Both the position numbers and the translations under genes were made by a program. Below the pieces are notes generated by a model. It did no database searches. It was not told the DNA's origin and saw only the letters and a list, made by a program, of their open reading frames with translations. Shown here one piece after another: positions 17,821 through 25,758 of a DNA stretch of 43,205 nucleotides (its first letter is position 1; each line of letters begins with the position of its first letter). This DNA is from Bacteroidaceae bacterium (lineage in GTDB: Bacteria; Bacteroidota; Bacteroidia; Bacteroidales; Bacteroidaceae): positions 1-43,205 of the forward strand of contig JAFYQH010000064.1 of the NCBI GenBank assembly GCA_017547205.1, read 5' to 3'.

Positions 17821-19014
17821 TTACTTGATACCAAGTTTCTTGCGGATATCCTTGGGGAGAGCGTCCTTATGAACAACGATATTCATTGTCTTGTAACGTG
17901 CAAATGCCTTTGACGCATACCAAATACCCTTGTAATCACCGGCCTCACCCCATGAGTTCTTCACCATGTAGTACTCTACGCCGTCCTTGTCCTTTGCGAT
18001 ACCATAGATCTGCATGCCATGGTCGTCTGTAGTCTCCCAGTTGTCATAAGCCTGTTGACGCTCCTCCTGAGTGCACCACTTCTCGGTTGAAGGCTTCGGA
18101 GTGTTCTTCTTCTCCTCTTCGCTCAACTTGAGCCACTTAGCCATGTCGGAACCCTGAAGGTCGCCCTTCTTCTCGTCGGTCATCACAGCCTTACCCTTGC
18201 GATCGAAGCCTGTCTCGCTGACGTCACTTCCCCATGCAATGGTGTAACCCTCCATGATAGCGTTGTCAAAAACCTTCATAAACTCGTCGATAGGCAGGTT
18301 ATATGATTTTGCCCAACGCCAGTTGTCCTGAATCTCAAGAACAAACGACTCATAGAAAGGATGATGTGTATATGATGTCAATGATACATAGTCATCTGCA
18401 TTCAGGCCAAGTGACTCATAGAATGACTGCGGAGTATACTCCTTGCCATTGTAAGTAAACTTCTCGGGACGTACGCCAAGATAGATGTCGTGGATAGAAG
18501 CTATAGCCTTTTTCCAAAGAGGCTGGCCGTCTGTACCAACCTGCAGACTGCGGTGCTTGCCCTCGGCAATAGCCTTTACAACAGCCTCGCTGACTGCTGT
18601 AAGTTCGTTGTGGTTGCTCAAAGTCTCACCATACATCACACCCGGACGCATCTCGGCCTCGGGAACAAGACCGAACTTCTCCATACCATAGAGAACATCA
18701 TAGAATGAGCCTCCCTGTGAGAAAGAGACATCTCCGTGAGTACGGACAGCCTTGTCTGCGCGATCGAGATATGTATTATGAACGATGAACATCTCAGAAA
18801 GATCATACTCGCCCTTGCCCATACGGATGAGCTCTGACTCGATGAATGCGAGTGAAGAGTAGCACCAGCATGTACCGGCACGGTTCTGGTTCTTGATACT
18901 TGTAATAGGATTCTCCTTCACGACTGTAAAATCGGGAGCCGCAGCAGCCTGCTCCTGAGCGAAAGCGCCAAGGCTTACGAAGGCCAGCGCTGCAAACAAA
19001 ATTGATTTCTTCAT
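17821..19014 (-). CDS. Secreted C1-family peptidase, bleomycin-hydrolase-like
   Basis: The protein has 397 residues from the ATG at 19014, which begins a signal peptide (MKKSILFAALAFVSLGAFAQ). The frame extends 25 codons upstream but without a plausible start. Catalytic residues of the papain clan are visible: Gln43 and Cys49 in NQNRAGTCW, His332 in DDHGMQIYG and Asn353 in VKNSWG. Spacing and internal motifs fit the PepC/bleomycin hydrolase branch, though cytoplasmic PepC proteins are usually longer and lack a leader. It is expected in the periplasm or outside, trimming peptides. It lies 49 bases after recA with its own terminator. Confidence 0.9.
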   Translation of the reverse strand: MKKSILFAALAFVSLGAFAQEQAAAAPDFTVVKENPITSIKNQNRAGTCWCYSSLAFIESELIRMGKGEYDLSEMFIVHNTYLDRADKAVRTHGDVSFSQGGSFYDVLYGMEKFGLVPEAEMRPGVMYGETLSNHNELTAVSEAVVKAIAEGKHRSLQVGTDGQPLWKKAIASIHDIYLGVRPEKFTYNGKEYTPQSFYESLGLNADDYVSLTSYTHHPFYESFVLEIQDNWRWAKSYNLPIDEFMKVFDNAIMEGYTIAWGSDVSETGFDRKGKAVMTDEKKGDLQGSDMAKWLKLSEEEKKNTPKPSTEKWCTQEERQQAYDNWETTDDHGMQIYGIAKDKDGVEYYMVKNSWGEAGDYKGIWYASKAFARYKTMNIVVHKDALPKDIRKKLGIK

Positions 19015-19063
19015 AGTATTTAATTTAACATTGTCTTTACACAAAAAACTGACGGGCGCGGGG

Positions 19064-20101
19064 TTACTCGGCACCCTCCTGGGCATCACCCTTCATAGCC
19101 TCGAATATTCTAGCCTCGAGTTCCTCGGCCAGTTCGGGATTGTCGGCAATGAGAGCCTTTGTACGGTCACGTCCCTGCGCGAGCTTGGTATCGTTGTAAC
19201 TGAAGAACGAACCGCTCTTCTTGATAATGCCATACTGAACACCCAAATCGACGATTTCGCCCGTACGGGATATTCCCTCGCCGAACATGATGTCGAACTC
19301 GGCCTTGCGGAACGGAGGAGCGACCTTGTTCTTCACCACCTTCACACGAACTTGGTTACCGATAGCCTCCTCACCGTCCTTGAGCTGACTCACACGACGG
19401 ATGTCGAGACGTACCGATGCATAGAACTTGAGCGCGTTACCACCGGTCGTCGTCTCGGGATTGCCGAACATAACACCAATCTTCTCACGCAACTGGTTGA
19501 TGAAGATACATGTCGTCTTTGTCTTGCTTATTGCCGATGTAAGCTTGCGCAATGCCTGTGACATAAGACGCGCCTGCAGGCCTACCTTATTGTCACCCAT
19601 TTCGCCCTCTATCTCGGCCTTCGGCGTAAGCGCAGCCACAGAGTCGATAACGATTATATCGATGGCCGACGAGCGGATAAGCTGCTCGGCTATCTCAAGC
19701 GCCTGTTCACCACAGTCGGGCTGTGAAATGAGCAGATTGTCGATATCCACGCCAAGCTTCTGTGCATAGAAGCGATCAAAAGCATGCTCGGCATCGATAA
19801 TGGCAGCAATGCCACCCATTTTCTGTGCCTCGGCAATAGCGTGTATCGCAAGTGTAGTCTTTCCCGAAGACTCGGGACCATATATCTCAATTATTCGGCC
19901 ACGAGGAAAACCTCCGACACCAAGAGCAGCGTTCAAGCCTACAGAACCTGTAGGAATTACATCGACATCCTCGAAGTTGTCATCACCGAGCTTCATAATG
20001 GAGCCCTTGCCGAAACTTTTCTCTATCTTGTCCATCGCCGCCTGCAAAGCACGCAGTTTCTCACTGCCGGCGATATTATCCAATTCTTCTTTCTTTGCCA
20101 T
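19064..20101 (-). CDS. recA: Recombinase RecA
   Basis: The protein has 345 residues, normal for RecA. Walker A GPESSGKT lies at 75-82; [20 protein letters not shown], the L2 region [20 protein letters not shown] and [12 protein letters not shown] are all present. RecA forms the filament that drives strand exchange. No LexA-type operator or consensus promoter is evident in the 81 bases before the ATG, which instead hold a tandem 9-base repeat. recA may be read partly from the carboxyspermidine dehydrogenase gene upstream. Confidence 0.98.
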   Translation of the reverse strand: MAKKEELDNIAGSEKLRALQAAMDKIEKSFGKGSIMKLGDDNFEDVDVIPTGSVGLNAALGVGGFPRGRIIEIYGPESSGKTTLAIHAIAEAQKMGGIAAIIDAEHAFDRFYAQKLGVDIDNLLISQPDCGEQALEIAEQLIRSSAIDIIVIDSVAALTPKAEIEGEMGDNKVGLQARLMSQALRKLTSAISKTKTTCIFINQLREKIGVMFGNPETTTGGNALKFYASVRLDIRRVSQLKDGEEAIGNQVRVKVVKNKVAPPFRKAEFDIMFGEGISRTGEIVDLGVQYGIIKKSGSFFSYNDTKLAQGRDRTKALIADNPELAEELEARIFEAMKGDAQEGAE

Positions 20102-20113
20102 TTAAATTTTTAA

Positions 20114-20158
20114 ATTACTAGGATAACTAGGGTAACTAAGATTACTACGGTTACTAAG
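20114..20158. repeat. Five tandem 9-base repeats upstream of recA
   Basis: Five consecutive units of the form RTWACTARG (ATTACTAGG, ATAACTAGG, GTAACTAAG, ATTACTACG, GTTACTAAG) fill 20114-20158, directly upstream of recA and downstream of the dehydrogenase stop. Confidence 0.8.
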
Positions 20159-20182
20159 TTGACGCAATAACAGAAGCTACAA

Positions 20183-21415
20183 TCAAAGCTCCAAATCCTT
20201 GTCAAACTCCTCGTGCCATGGCAGACCATGCTTGTTGAGCTGCTCCATGAACGGATCGGGATCGAACTGCTCCACGTTCCACACGCCCGGTTTGCTCCAT
20301 ATTCCCTTGAGGAACATCATTGCACCAATCATAGCCGGGACACCTGTTGTGTAGCTTACACCCTGCATACCAGTTTCCTTGTATGCCTCCTGATGACTAC
20401 AGTTGTTGTAAACGTAGTATGTATGCTCCTGACCATCCTTGATACCACGGATGCGGCAACCGATTGAAGTCTCGCCCTCGTAGTTCTCGCCCAAATCCTG
20501 TGGATTGGGAAGAACCGCCTTGAGGAACTGCAGAGGAACAATCTTTACCACCTCTTCACCAGTACCGTCAGCCTTGGGAGCCTTATACTCCACCTCGTCG
20601 ATACGGCTCATGCCGATATTCTGAATTACATCCAGATAGGTCAGATACTGCTGACCGAAAGTCATCCAAAAACGGGCACGCTTAATGGTCGGGAAGTTAA
20701 TTACAAGACTTTCAATCTCCTCGTGATGCAAGAGATAGCTTTCACGAGGGCCTATATTGGGATAGTTCAATGGCTGATGAATCTCCATCGGTTCAGTCTC
20801 AATATACTTTCCATTCTCGTAGTAAAGTCCCTTCTGTGTGATTTCACGGATATTGATTTCGGGATTAAAGTTGGTCGCGAACGCCTTGTGGTGATTACCC
20901 GCGTTGCAGTCAACAATATCGAGATAGTGTATCTCATCGAAATAATGCTTTGCAGCATAAGCTGTAAACACACTGGTCACACCCGGGTCGAATCCGCAAC
21001 CCAGAATGGCACAAAGACCGGCCTTCTCGAAGCGCTCACGATAAGCCCACTGCCAACTGTATTCGAAATGTGCCTCATCCTTTGGCTCATAGTTGGCGGT
21101 ATCCATATAGTTGCAACCGGTTTGCAGACAGGCCTCCATGATGGTGAGATCCTGATAAGGCAAGGCTAGGTTCATCACAATATCGGGCTTGTATGCGCCA
21201 AGCAGTTCCACAAGCTGTTCCACACTATCAGCATCCACCTGTGCCGTCTGTACGTTTGTTCCGTACTTCTTGTTCAGCACCTCAGCCAATGCATCGCACT
21301 TCTTTTTTGTGCGGCTGGCAATCATTATTTCGGTAAACACATCCGTATTCTGGCACACCTTATGTGCCGCAACAGTAGCCACGCCTCCGGCTCCTATAAT
21401 CAGAACTTTTCCCAT
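20183..21415 (-). CDS. Carboxynorspermidine/carboxyspermidine dehydrogenase
   Basis: The protein has 410 residues from the ATG at 21415 (MGKVLIIGAGGVATVAAHK), a Rossmann start; an upstream extension of 22 codons lacks a good start. It belongs to the saccharopine dehydrogenase fold. The ILGCGFDPGVTSVFTAYAAK segment, the DCNAGNHHKAFATNFNPE segment, the YNNCSHQEAY motif and the FDPDPFMEQL ... GLPWH ending resemble Vibrio carboxynorspermidine synthase rather than lysine-pathway enzymes (from memory of the family). The enzyme condenses aspartate semialdehyde with putrescine or diaminopropane using NADPH, a step of the alternative spermidine route used by many Bacteroidetes. The partner decarboxylase is not in this window. 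It has its own promoter near 21510. Confidence 0.85.
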   Translation of the reverse strand: MGKVLIIGAGGVATVAAHKVCQNTDVFTEIMIASRTKKKCDALAEVLNKKYGTNVQTAQVDADSVEQLVELLGAYKPDIVMNLALPYQDLTIMEACLQTGCNYMDTANYEPKDEAHFEYSWQWAYRERFEKAGLCAILGCGFDPGVTSVFTAYAAKHYFDEIHYLDIVDCNAGNHHKAFATNFNPEINIREITQKGLYYENGKYIETEPMEIHQPLNYPNIGPRESYLLHHEEIESLVINFPTIKRARFWMTFGQQYLTYLDVIQNIGMSRIDEVEYKAPKADGTGEEVVKIVPLQFLKAVLPNPQDLGENYEGETSIGCRIRGIKDGQEHTYYVYNNCSHQEAYKETGMQGVSYTTGVPAMIGAMMFLKGIWSKPGVWNVEQFDPDPFMEQLNKHGLPWHEEFDKDLEL

Positions 21416-21508
21416 TCTCTTAAAACGATTAAAAGTTGATAAATATCTTATATTTTTATTTTGACCACAAGCACACCACACAGCACAAACCGCGCAGCAT
21501 ACGTTTTA

Positions 21509-21516
21509 CAAAAGTA
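21509..21516 (-). promoter_or_regulatory. Putative -7 element of the carboxyspermidine dehydrogenase gene
   Basis: On the minus strand TACTTTTG matches TAnnTTTG exactly. About 19-20 bases upstream there is a TTG-containing -33 candidate. The 5' leader would be about 85 bases. Confidence 0.5.
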
Positions 21517-21612
21517 ATATAAAAAAAAGAGAAATGCAACGGAAGCTAGCATTTACAAACAACAAAAAAAATCCAAACAGCGCAAACACAACAGTCACAA
21601 AGACAACACGCA

Positions 21613-21637
21613 TGACACAATGTCCGACATTTTGTCA
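21613..21637. promoter_or_regulatory. Palindromic operator candidate upstream of dnaK
   Basis: A 25-base palindrome, 12-base arms around one centre base with few mismatches, reads TG-ACAnAATGTC-n-GACATTnTGT-CA. It is not the CIRCE element (TTAGCACTC-N9-GAGTGCTAA). It lies about 90 bases before the sigma-54-like box. It could bind a heat-shock regulator; this is inference. Confidence 0.45.
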
Positions 21638-21703
21638 CATCACAGTGGCACAAAACCGACAATAACGCATGATTTGGCAAAGTGGCATGCTTCAAAAACC
21701 CTT

Positions 21704-21719
21704 TGGCACACACTTTGTT
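21704..21719 (+). promoter_or_regulatory. Sigma-54-like -24/-12 box upstream of dnaK
   Basis: TGGCACACACTTTGTT fits TGGCACR-N4-TTGCW except that the C of the -12 GC is T. GG and GT are separated by the required 10 bases. The transcript would start near 21730, giving a 60-base leader to the dnaK ATG. No perfect TAnnTTTG box is visible on this strand between 21416 and 21790. Confidence 0.45.
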
Positions 21720-21790
21720 CTATATCTTGCGGAGACGCAAATTCTCCAGACTTACATTTTCGACAATAACAAATAAAAAAAGATAGAATT

Positions 21791-23686
21791 ATGGGAAAGA
21801 TTATTGGTATTGACTTGGGTACAACAAACTCATGTGTATCGGTTTTTGAGGGCAACGAGCCCGTGGTTATCACAAACAGCGAAGGCAAGCGCACTACACC
21901 TTCGATTGTCGCATTCGACAACAACGGAGAGCGCAAGGTAGGTGACCCCGCAAAGCGTCAGGCTGTAACAAACCCGCAGCGCACGATTTTCTCAATCAAG
22001 CGTTTCATGGGAGAGAACTGGGCGCAGGTAAGCAAGGAAATTTCACGCGTACCGTACAAGGTTGTTGACGAGAACAACATGCCACGCGTCGACATCGACG
22101 GTCGCAAGTACACTCCGCAGGAGATTTCAGCAATGATTCTCCAGAAAATGAAGAAGACAGCCGAGGATTTCCTTGGACAGGAGGTGACAGAGGCTGTCAT
22201 CACAGTTCCTGCATACTTCAGCGACTCACAGCGCCAGGCAACAAAGGAGGCCGGCCAGATTGCAGGTCTTGAGGTAAAGCGTATCGTCAACGAGCCTACA
22301 GCAGCAGCACTCGCATATGGTGTTGACAAGGCCAACAAGGATATGAAGATTGCCGTATTCGACCTCGGTGGCGGTACATTCGATATTTCTATTCTCGAGT
22401 TCGGTGGCGGAGTATTCGAGGTTCTTTCTACCAACGGTGACACTCACCTCGGAGGTGACGACTTTGACCAGGTTATCATCGACTGGCTCGCCAACGAGTT
22501 CAAGGCCGAGGAAGGTGCAGACCTCAAGGCTGACCCGATGGCATTGCAGCGTCTGAAGGAGGCTGCAGAGAAAGCAAAGATAGAGTTGTCATCAACAACA
22601 TCTACCGAGATCAACCTCCCTTACATCACTGCTGTGAACGGCATGCCAAAGCACCTTGTGAAGACTTTGACACGTGCGAAGTTCGAGTCACTTGCACACA
22701 ACCTCATCCAGGCGTGCCTCGAGCCTTGCAAGAAGGCTATGAGCGACGCAGGTCTCAGCAACGCCGACATCGACGAGGTTATCCTCGTGGGCGGTTCAAC
22801 ACGTATCCCTGCAGTACAGCAGATTGTTGAGGAGTTCTTCGGCAAGGCACCTTCAAAGGGCGTTAATCCCGACGAGGTTGTTGCAGTTGGTGCAGCCATC
22901 CAGGGTGCCATCCTTAACAAGGAGGGCGGCGTAGGCGACATCGTGCTGCTCGACGTAACTCCATTGTCAATGGGTATCGAGACACTCGGCGGCGTAATGA
23001 CAAAGCTCATCGACGCGAACACTACTATCCCATGCAAGAAGAGCGAGACATTCTCTACTGCAGCTGACAACCAGACAGAGGTTACAATCCACGTTCTCCA
23101 GGGCGAGCGCCCCATGGCAAACCAGAACAAGTCTATCGGCCAGTTCAACCTTACAGGCATCGCACCTGCACGCCGCGGCATACCGCAGATTGAGGTTACA
23201 TTCGATATCGACGCGAACGGTATCCTCAAGGTGTCGGCCAAGGACAAGGCTACCGGCAAGGAGCAGGCTATACGCATCGAGGCATCATCGGGCTTGAGCA
23301 AGGACGAGATCGAGCGCATGAAGGCCGAGGCCGAGGCTAATGCCGATGCAGACAAGAAAGAGCGCGAGAAGATTGACAAGCTCAACCAGGCCGACTCAAT
23401 GGTATTCCAGACCAAGAACCAGCTGAACGAGCTTGGAGACAAGATTCCCGCCGACAAGAAGGCTCCTATCGAAGCAGCGGTACAGAAGCTCGAGGAGGCA
23501 CACAAGGCTCAGGACCTCGCAGGTATCGACGCCGCAACAGCCGAGCTCAACAACGCATGGCAGGCAGCAAGCGCTGAAATGTATGCACAGAGCGGTGCTC
23601 AGGGCGCACAGGGCGGCCAGCAGCAGAGCAACAACCAGCAGGACAACAGCGACGTACAGGATGCTGAGTTCGAGGAAGTGAAGTAA
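21791..23686 (+). CDS. dnaK: Hsp70 chaperone DnaK
   Basis: The protein has 631 residues. It starts [18 protein letters not shown] (phosphate-1 loop) and contains [17 protein letters not shown], the [16 protein letters not shown] phosphate-2 loop, [15 protein letters not shown] and the peptide-binding domain [10 protein letters not shown]-type region. It ends in a Gln/Gly-rich linker and EFEEVK, close to the usual acidic tail. DnaK folds and refolds proteins with DnaJ and GrpE, neither of which is next to it here. Codon use is strongly biased, as expected for a highly expressed gene. A long-loop hairpin separates it from the DUF4250 gene. Confidence 0.98.
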   Translation: MGKIIGIDLGTTNSCVSVFEGNEPVVITNSEGKRTTPSIVAFDNNGERKVGDPAKRQAVTNPQRTIFSIKRFMGENWAQVSKEISRVPYKVVDENNMPRVDIDGRKYTPQEISAMILQKMKKTAEDFLGQEVTEAVITVPAYFSDSQRQATKEAGQIAGLEVKRIVNEPTAAALAYGVDKANKDMKIAVFDLGGGTFDISILEFGGGVFEVLSTNGDTHLGGDDFDQVIIDWLANEFKAEEGADLKADPMALQRLKEAAEKAKIELSSTTSTEINLPYITAVNGMPKHLVKTLTRAKFESLAHNLIQACLEPCKKAMSDAGLSNADIDEVILVGGSTRIPAVQQIVEEFFGKAPSKGVNPDEVVAVGAAIQGAILNKEGGVGDIVLLDVTPLSMGIETLGGVMTKLIDANTTIPCKKSETFSTAADNQTEVTIHVLQGERPMANQNKSIGQFNLTGIAPARRGIPQIEVTFDIDANGILKVSAKDKATGKEQAIRIEASSGLSKDEIERMKAEAEANADADKKEREKIDKLNQADSMVFQTKNQLNELGDKIPADKKAPIEAAVQKLEEAHKAQDLAGIDAATAELNNAWQAASAEMYAQSGAQGAQGGQQQSNNQQDNSDVQDAEFEEVK

Positions 23687-23706
23687 TAAGTAATTTAGAC
23701 AACTCC

Positions 23707-23761
23707 TATAGCAAAGAGGGTGATGATAAGTTTCACGACTTACAACACCCTCTTTGCTATA
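23707..23761 (+). terminator. Hairpin after dnaK, partial terminator
   Basis: Arms of 16 bp (23707-23722 with 23746-23761) match perfectly around a 23-base loop. No T-run follows, only ATAATTTATAAAT, so some read-through into the DUF4250 gene is likely. Confidence 0.65.
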
Positions 23762-23776
23762 TAATTTATAAATATC

Positions 23777-23953
23777 ATGGAACTCCCAAATGACCCAATG
23801 ATGCTGTTCAGCACCGTAAACATGTACCTTCGCGACCGATACGGATCGCTTGACGAATTGTGCGCCGACTTAGGCATTGACCGCAGGAAACTCGAAGAAA
23901 AACTGCTGCAGGCAGGCTTTGAGTACAGCGAAAAATACAATAAGTTCTGGTAA
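23777..23953 (+). CDS. DUF4250 small protein
   Basis: The protein has 58 residues: it begins MELPNDPMMLFSTVN and ends YSEKYNKFW. The pattern of a short N-terminal ELPNDP, a helix with MYLRDRYGSLDEL, then CADLGIDRRKLEEKL and a closing GFEYSEKYNKF fits the DUF4250 family of about 60-residue proteins. The family has no known function; the middle looks like a small helix-turn-helix fold. It starts 90 bases after dnaK behind the partial terminator and is followed by a good terminator at 23971. It could therefore share the dnaK transcript. There is no signal peptide or membrane segment. Confidence 0.88.
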   Translation: MELPNDPMMLFSTVNMYLRDRYGSLDELCADLGIDRRKLEEKLLQAGFEYSEKYNKFW

Positions 23954-23970
23954 CCGGAACATTATAACAG

Positions 23971-24004
23971 AATAAAGCAGACCCGCAAGGATCTGCTTTA
24001 TTTT
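23971..24004. terminator. Bidirectional terminator after the DUF4250 gene
   Basis: A stem of about 13 bp with one G-U type mismatch (around 23971-23984 and 23989-24002) ends in TTTT on the plus strand. It also lies downstream of the minus-strand zinc-ribbon gene (stop at 24066). Confidence 0.85.
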
Positions 24005-24065
24005 CATTCGTGACAGCAGTTGCCGGCATCATGCATCAGCAACGGACAACTGCCCTTTATTATTT

Positions 24066-24569
24066 TCAGTTGGGGTTTGCGCCATATTCGTTATCACCCT
24101 CCTGACTTCTCTGACAAAGCAGGACAAGGAGCCATATTGCACCCACAATAGGTATAAGAGTTATAAAGAACCAGAAGCCGCTTCTTCCGGTATCATGCAG
24201 ACGTCTTACAAGTACTGCCAATGACGGTATGAGCGTTACGAGCCATGAGAAGAGATTCACGACCGGAATCATGCCCAACAGGAATGTGAAAAGCCACCAC
24301 CACCAGTATTCGCTTCTGTTGGCACGTCCGCTGAACGTCGCATATTTCTTGAAGCATGCTGCGATTGCACCACCGAACGAATCTACCGGATCTGAAGCGG
24401 AAGGAGCCTTGCCCAAAGAGCATCCACATTTCACACATACTACAGCATCGGGATTTGAAGGTGCCCCGCAAGAGGGACAGAAACGATTTCCGGTACCGGC
24501 CTTTACACCACATTTAACACAAACAACAGCATTGTTGTTGATTTCGCTACCACAATTCTTACAATACAT
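24066..24569 (-). CDS. Double zinc-ribbon DUF805 membrane protein
   Basis: The protein has 167 residues from the ATG at 24569 (MYCKNCG). The frame is open far upstream, but MYCKNCG is the usual start of such zinc ribbons, and an ATG at 24587 is the only close alternative. Two CxxC pairs form each ribbon: Cys3/6 with Cys17/20, and Cys31/34 with Cys45/48. Residues about 70-165 match DUF805, with hydrophobic helices and the typical RRLHDTGRSGFW loop. Members are inner-membrane proteins of unknown function. It has a leader of about 180 bases behind a consensus -7 box. It stands alone between the SDR gene and a terminator. Confidence 0.88.
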   Translation of the reverse strand: MYCKNCGSEINNNAVVCVKCGVKAGTGNRFCPSCGAPSNPDAVVCVKCGCSLGKAPSASDPVDSFGGAIAACFKKYATFSGRANRSEYWWWWLFTFLLGMIPVVNLFSWLVTLIPSLAVLVRRLHDTGRSGFWFFITLIPIVGAIWLLVLLCQRSQEGDNEYGANPN

Positions 24570-24751
24570 AATGAAATTGTTTACCATACCCGCACCACAG
24601 TATGGAGTTAAAAAAACAGGCATGGTGCCGACAATCCCACAAACGGGACTCATGCTTTCTTTTAAAATCCAATCAATACACCCACTATGTTCCCGCACAA
24701 TACCAACCAGGGAAACCCGGCAGCACATTGCTGCAGAACAACGCGTGTTCC

Positions 24752-24760
24752 GCAAATTTA
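24752..24760 (-). promoter_or_regulatory. -7 element of the zinc-ribbon gene
   Basis: On the minus strand TAAATTTGC matches TAnnTTTGC exactly. The -33 side is only AT-rich. The resulting 5' leader is about 180 bases with no obvious structure. Confidence 0.55.
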
Positions 24761-24837
24761 TGATATTTTTCTTTTCTTTACATATTTTTTGTAAAAAAAT
24801 TAGAACATTTTTCAGTACAGATATTCCAGGCTACAGA

Positions 24838-25731
24838 CTACATATGAACCGAACCGCCAATCTCGGCAAATATCCTGAGCCCATCCATAGTAGTGCTGAA
24901 ACAGATTGTACCGCCTGATGCGCGAAATATCTTGTCTGGCAACATCGAAAGGTTCCTCTCATGCACCGGGTAACGTTCATAATCGGGGTGAAGCAGAGGA
25001 CCGGATTGCAGACCTACCAGCATCTCGCAATAACAGCATGCCGTCTCATATGTATCCTTATCGTTCGGTGCTCCATAGTTGTACACCCCGCCGGCAAGGT
25101 TGAAAGTGGCCGGAAGGAACTCGACAGCCTCACGCACCCACGTAATTCCACGATATTCGCGCACGGGCAGGATCAATGGAGCACGTTCCTTTATGGCCTT
25201 CGCGATATTAATGACAAAATTGGCATGCGTCGGCATTCCCGGGCGTTCATTGTCATACATCCAGGACGCACGCAATGCAACAGCCGTGGGACATATCTCA
25301 AGAGCGCGTTGCTCGGCCTCTAGCTTGTGGCGACCGTACACATTCTCGGGTGAAACAGCAATATCCTCGGCCAGCAGACCGCTCTCGCAGTTACCGTTAT
25401 AGACCTGGTCACTTGAAAAGAAGACAAATTTTATTCCGTTACGCGATGCCGCAGATGCAAGATTGCAGACACCTATGACATTCACGCTGTAGCTCTCGTC
25501 GGGATGCTGCTCGCAATACCACGTATTGGAGAGCGCGGCAAGATGAACTATCACCTGCGGTGAATTTTCAAGCACATAACGTTCAACCGACACAGCATCG
25601 GTAATATCCATTTCGGCATGCGAGGGGGCAAGAACTGTGTATTCGTTCCTCCATCTTTCCACGAAGCGGCTGCCTACAAAACCGCTCGCTCCTGTTACAA
25701 GTATCTTCTGCATAAAATCGGGCATTTTCAT
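24838..25731 (-). CDS. Extended SDR, RmlD-like nucleotide-sugar reductase family
   Basis: The protein has 297 residues. The N terminus holds the NAD(P) loop VTGASGFVGSRF; later come VIVHLAALSNTWYCEQHPD, FFSSDQVYNG and YGRHKLEAE (the YxxxK catalytic pair). This fits the RmlD (dTDP-4-dehydrorhamnose reductase) branch of extended SDR proteins. ATGs at 25725 and 25713 are alternative starts; 25713 would begin MQKILVTGASG, the usual SDR form. It starts 27 bases after the TonB receptor stop and may be the last gene of that operon. The actual substrate is not predictable; no sugar-nucleotide genes are nearby. Confidence 0.82.
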   Translation of the reverse strand: MKMPDFMQKILVTGASGFVGSRFVERWRNEYTVLAPSHAEMDITDAVSVERYVLENSPQVIVHLAALSNTWYCEQHPDESYSVNVIGVCNLASAASRNGIKFVFFSSDQVYNGNCESGLLAEDIAVSPENVYGRHKLEAEQRALEICPTAVALRASWMYDNERPGMPTHANFVINIAKAIKERAPLILPVREYRGITWVREAVEFLPATFNLAGGVYNYGAPNDKDTYETACCYCEMLVGLQSGPLLHPDYERYPVHERNLSMLPDKIFRASGGTICFSTTMDGLRIFAEIGGSVHM

Positions 25732-25758
25732 GCGAATATAGCCAAAAAGCCCACAAAA

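Noticed and set aside
20102-20182. SOS box for recA
   Set aside because: No LexA-like palindrome is present; the sequence is a 9-base tandem repeat.
21613-21637. CIRCE/HrcA operator before dnaK
   Set aside because: The arms do not match TTAGCACTC/GAGTGCTAA and there is no 9-base spacer.
22621-23505. A 294-codon open frame on the minus strand
   Set aside because: It is antisense to dnaK and very Ser-rich, as expected from the complement of its codon use.
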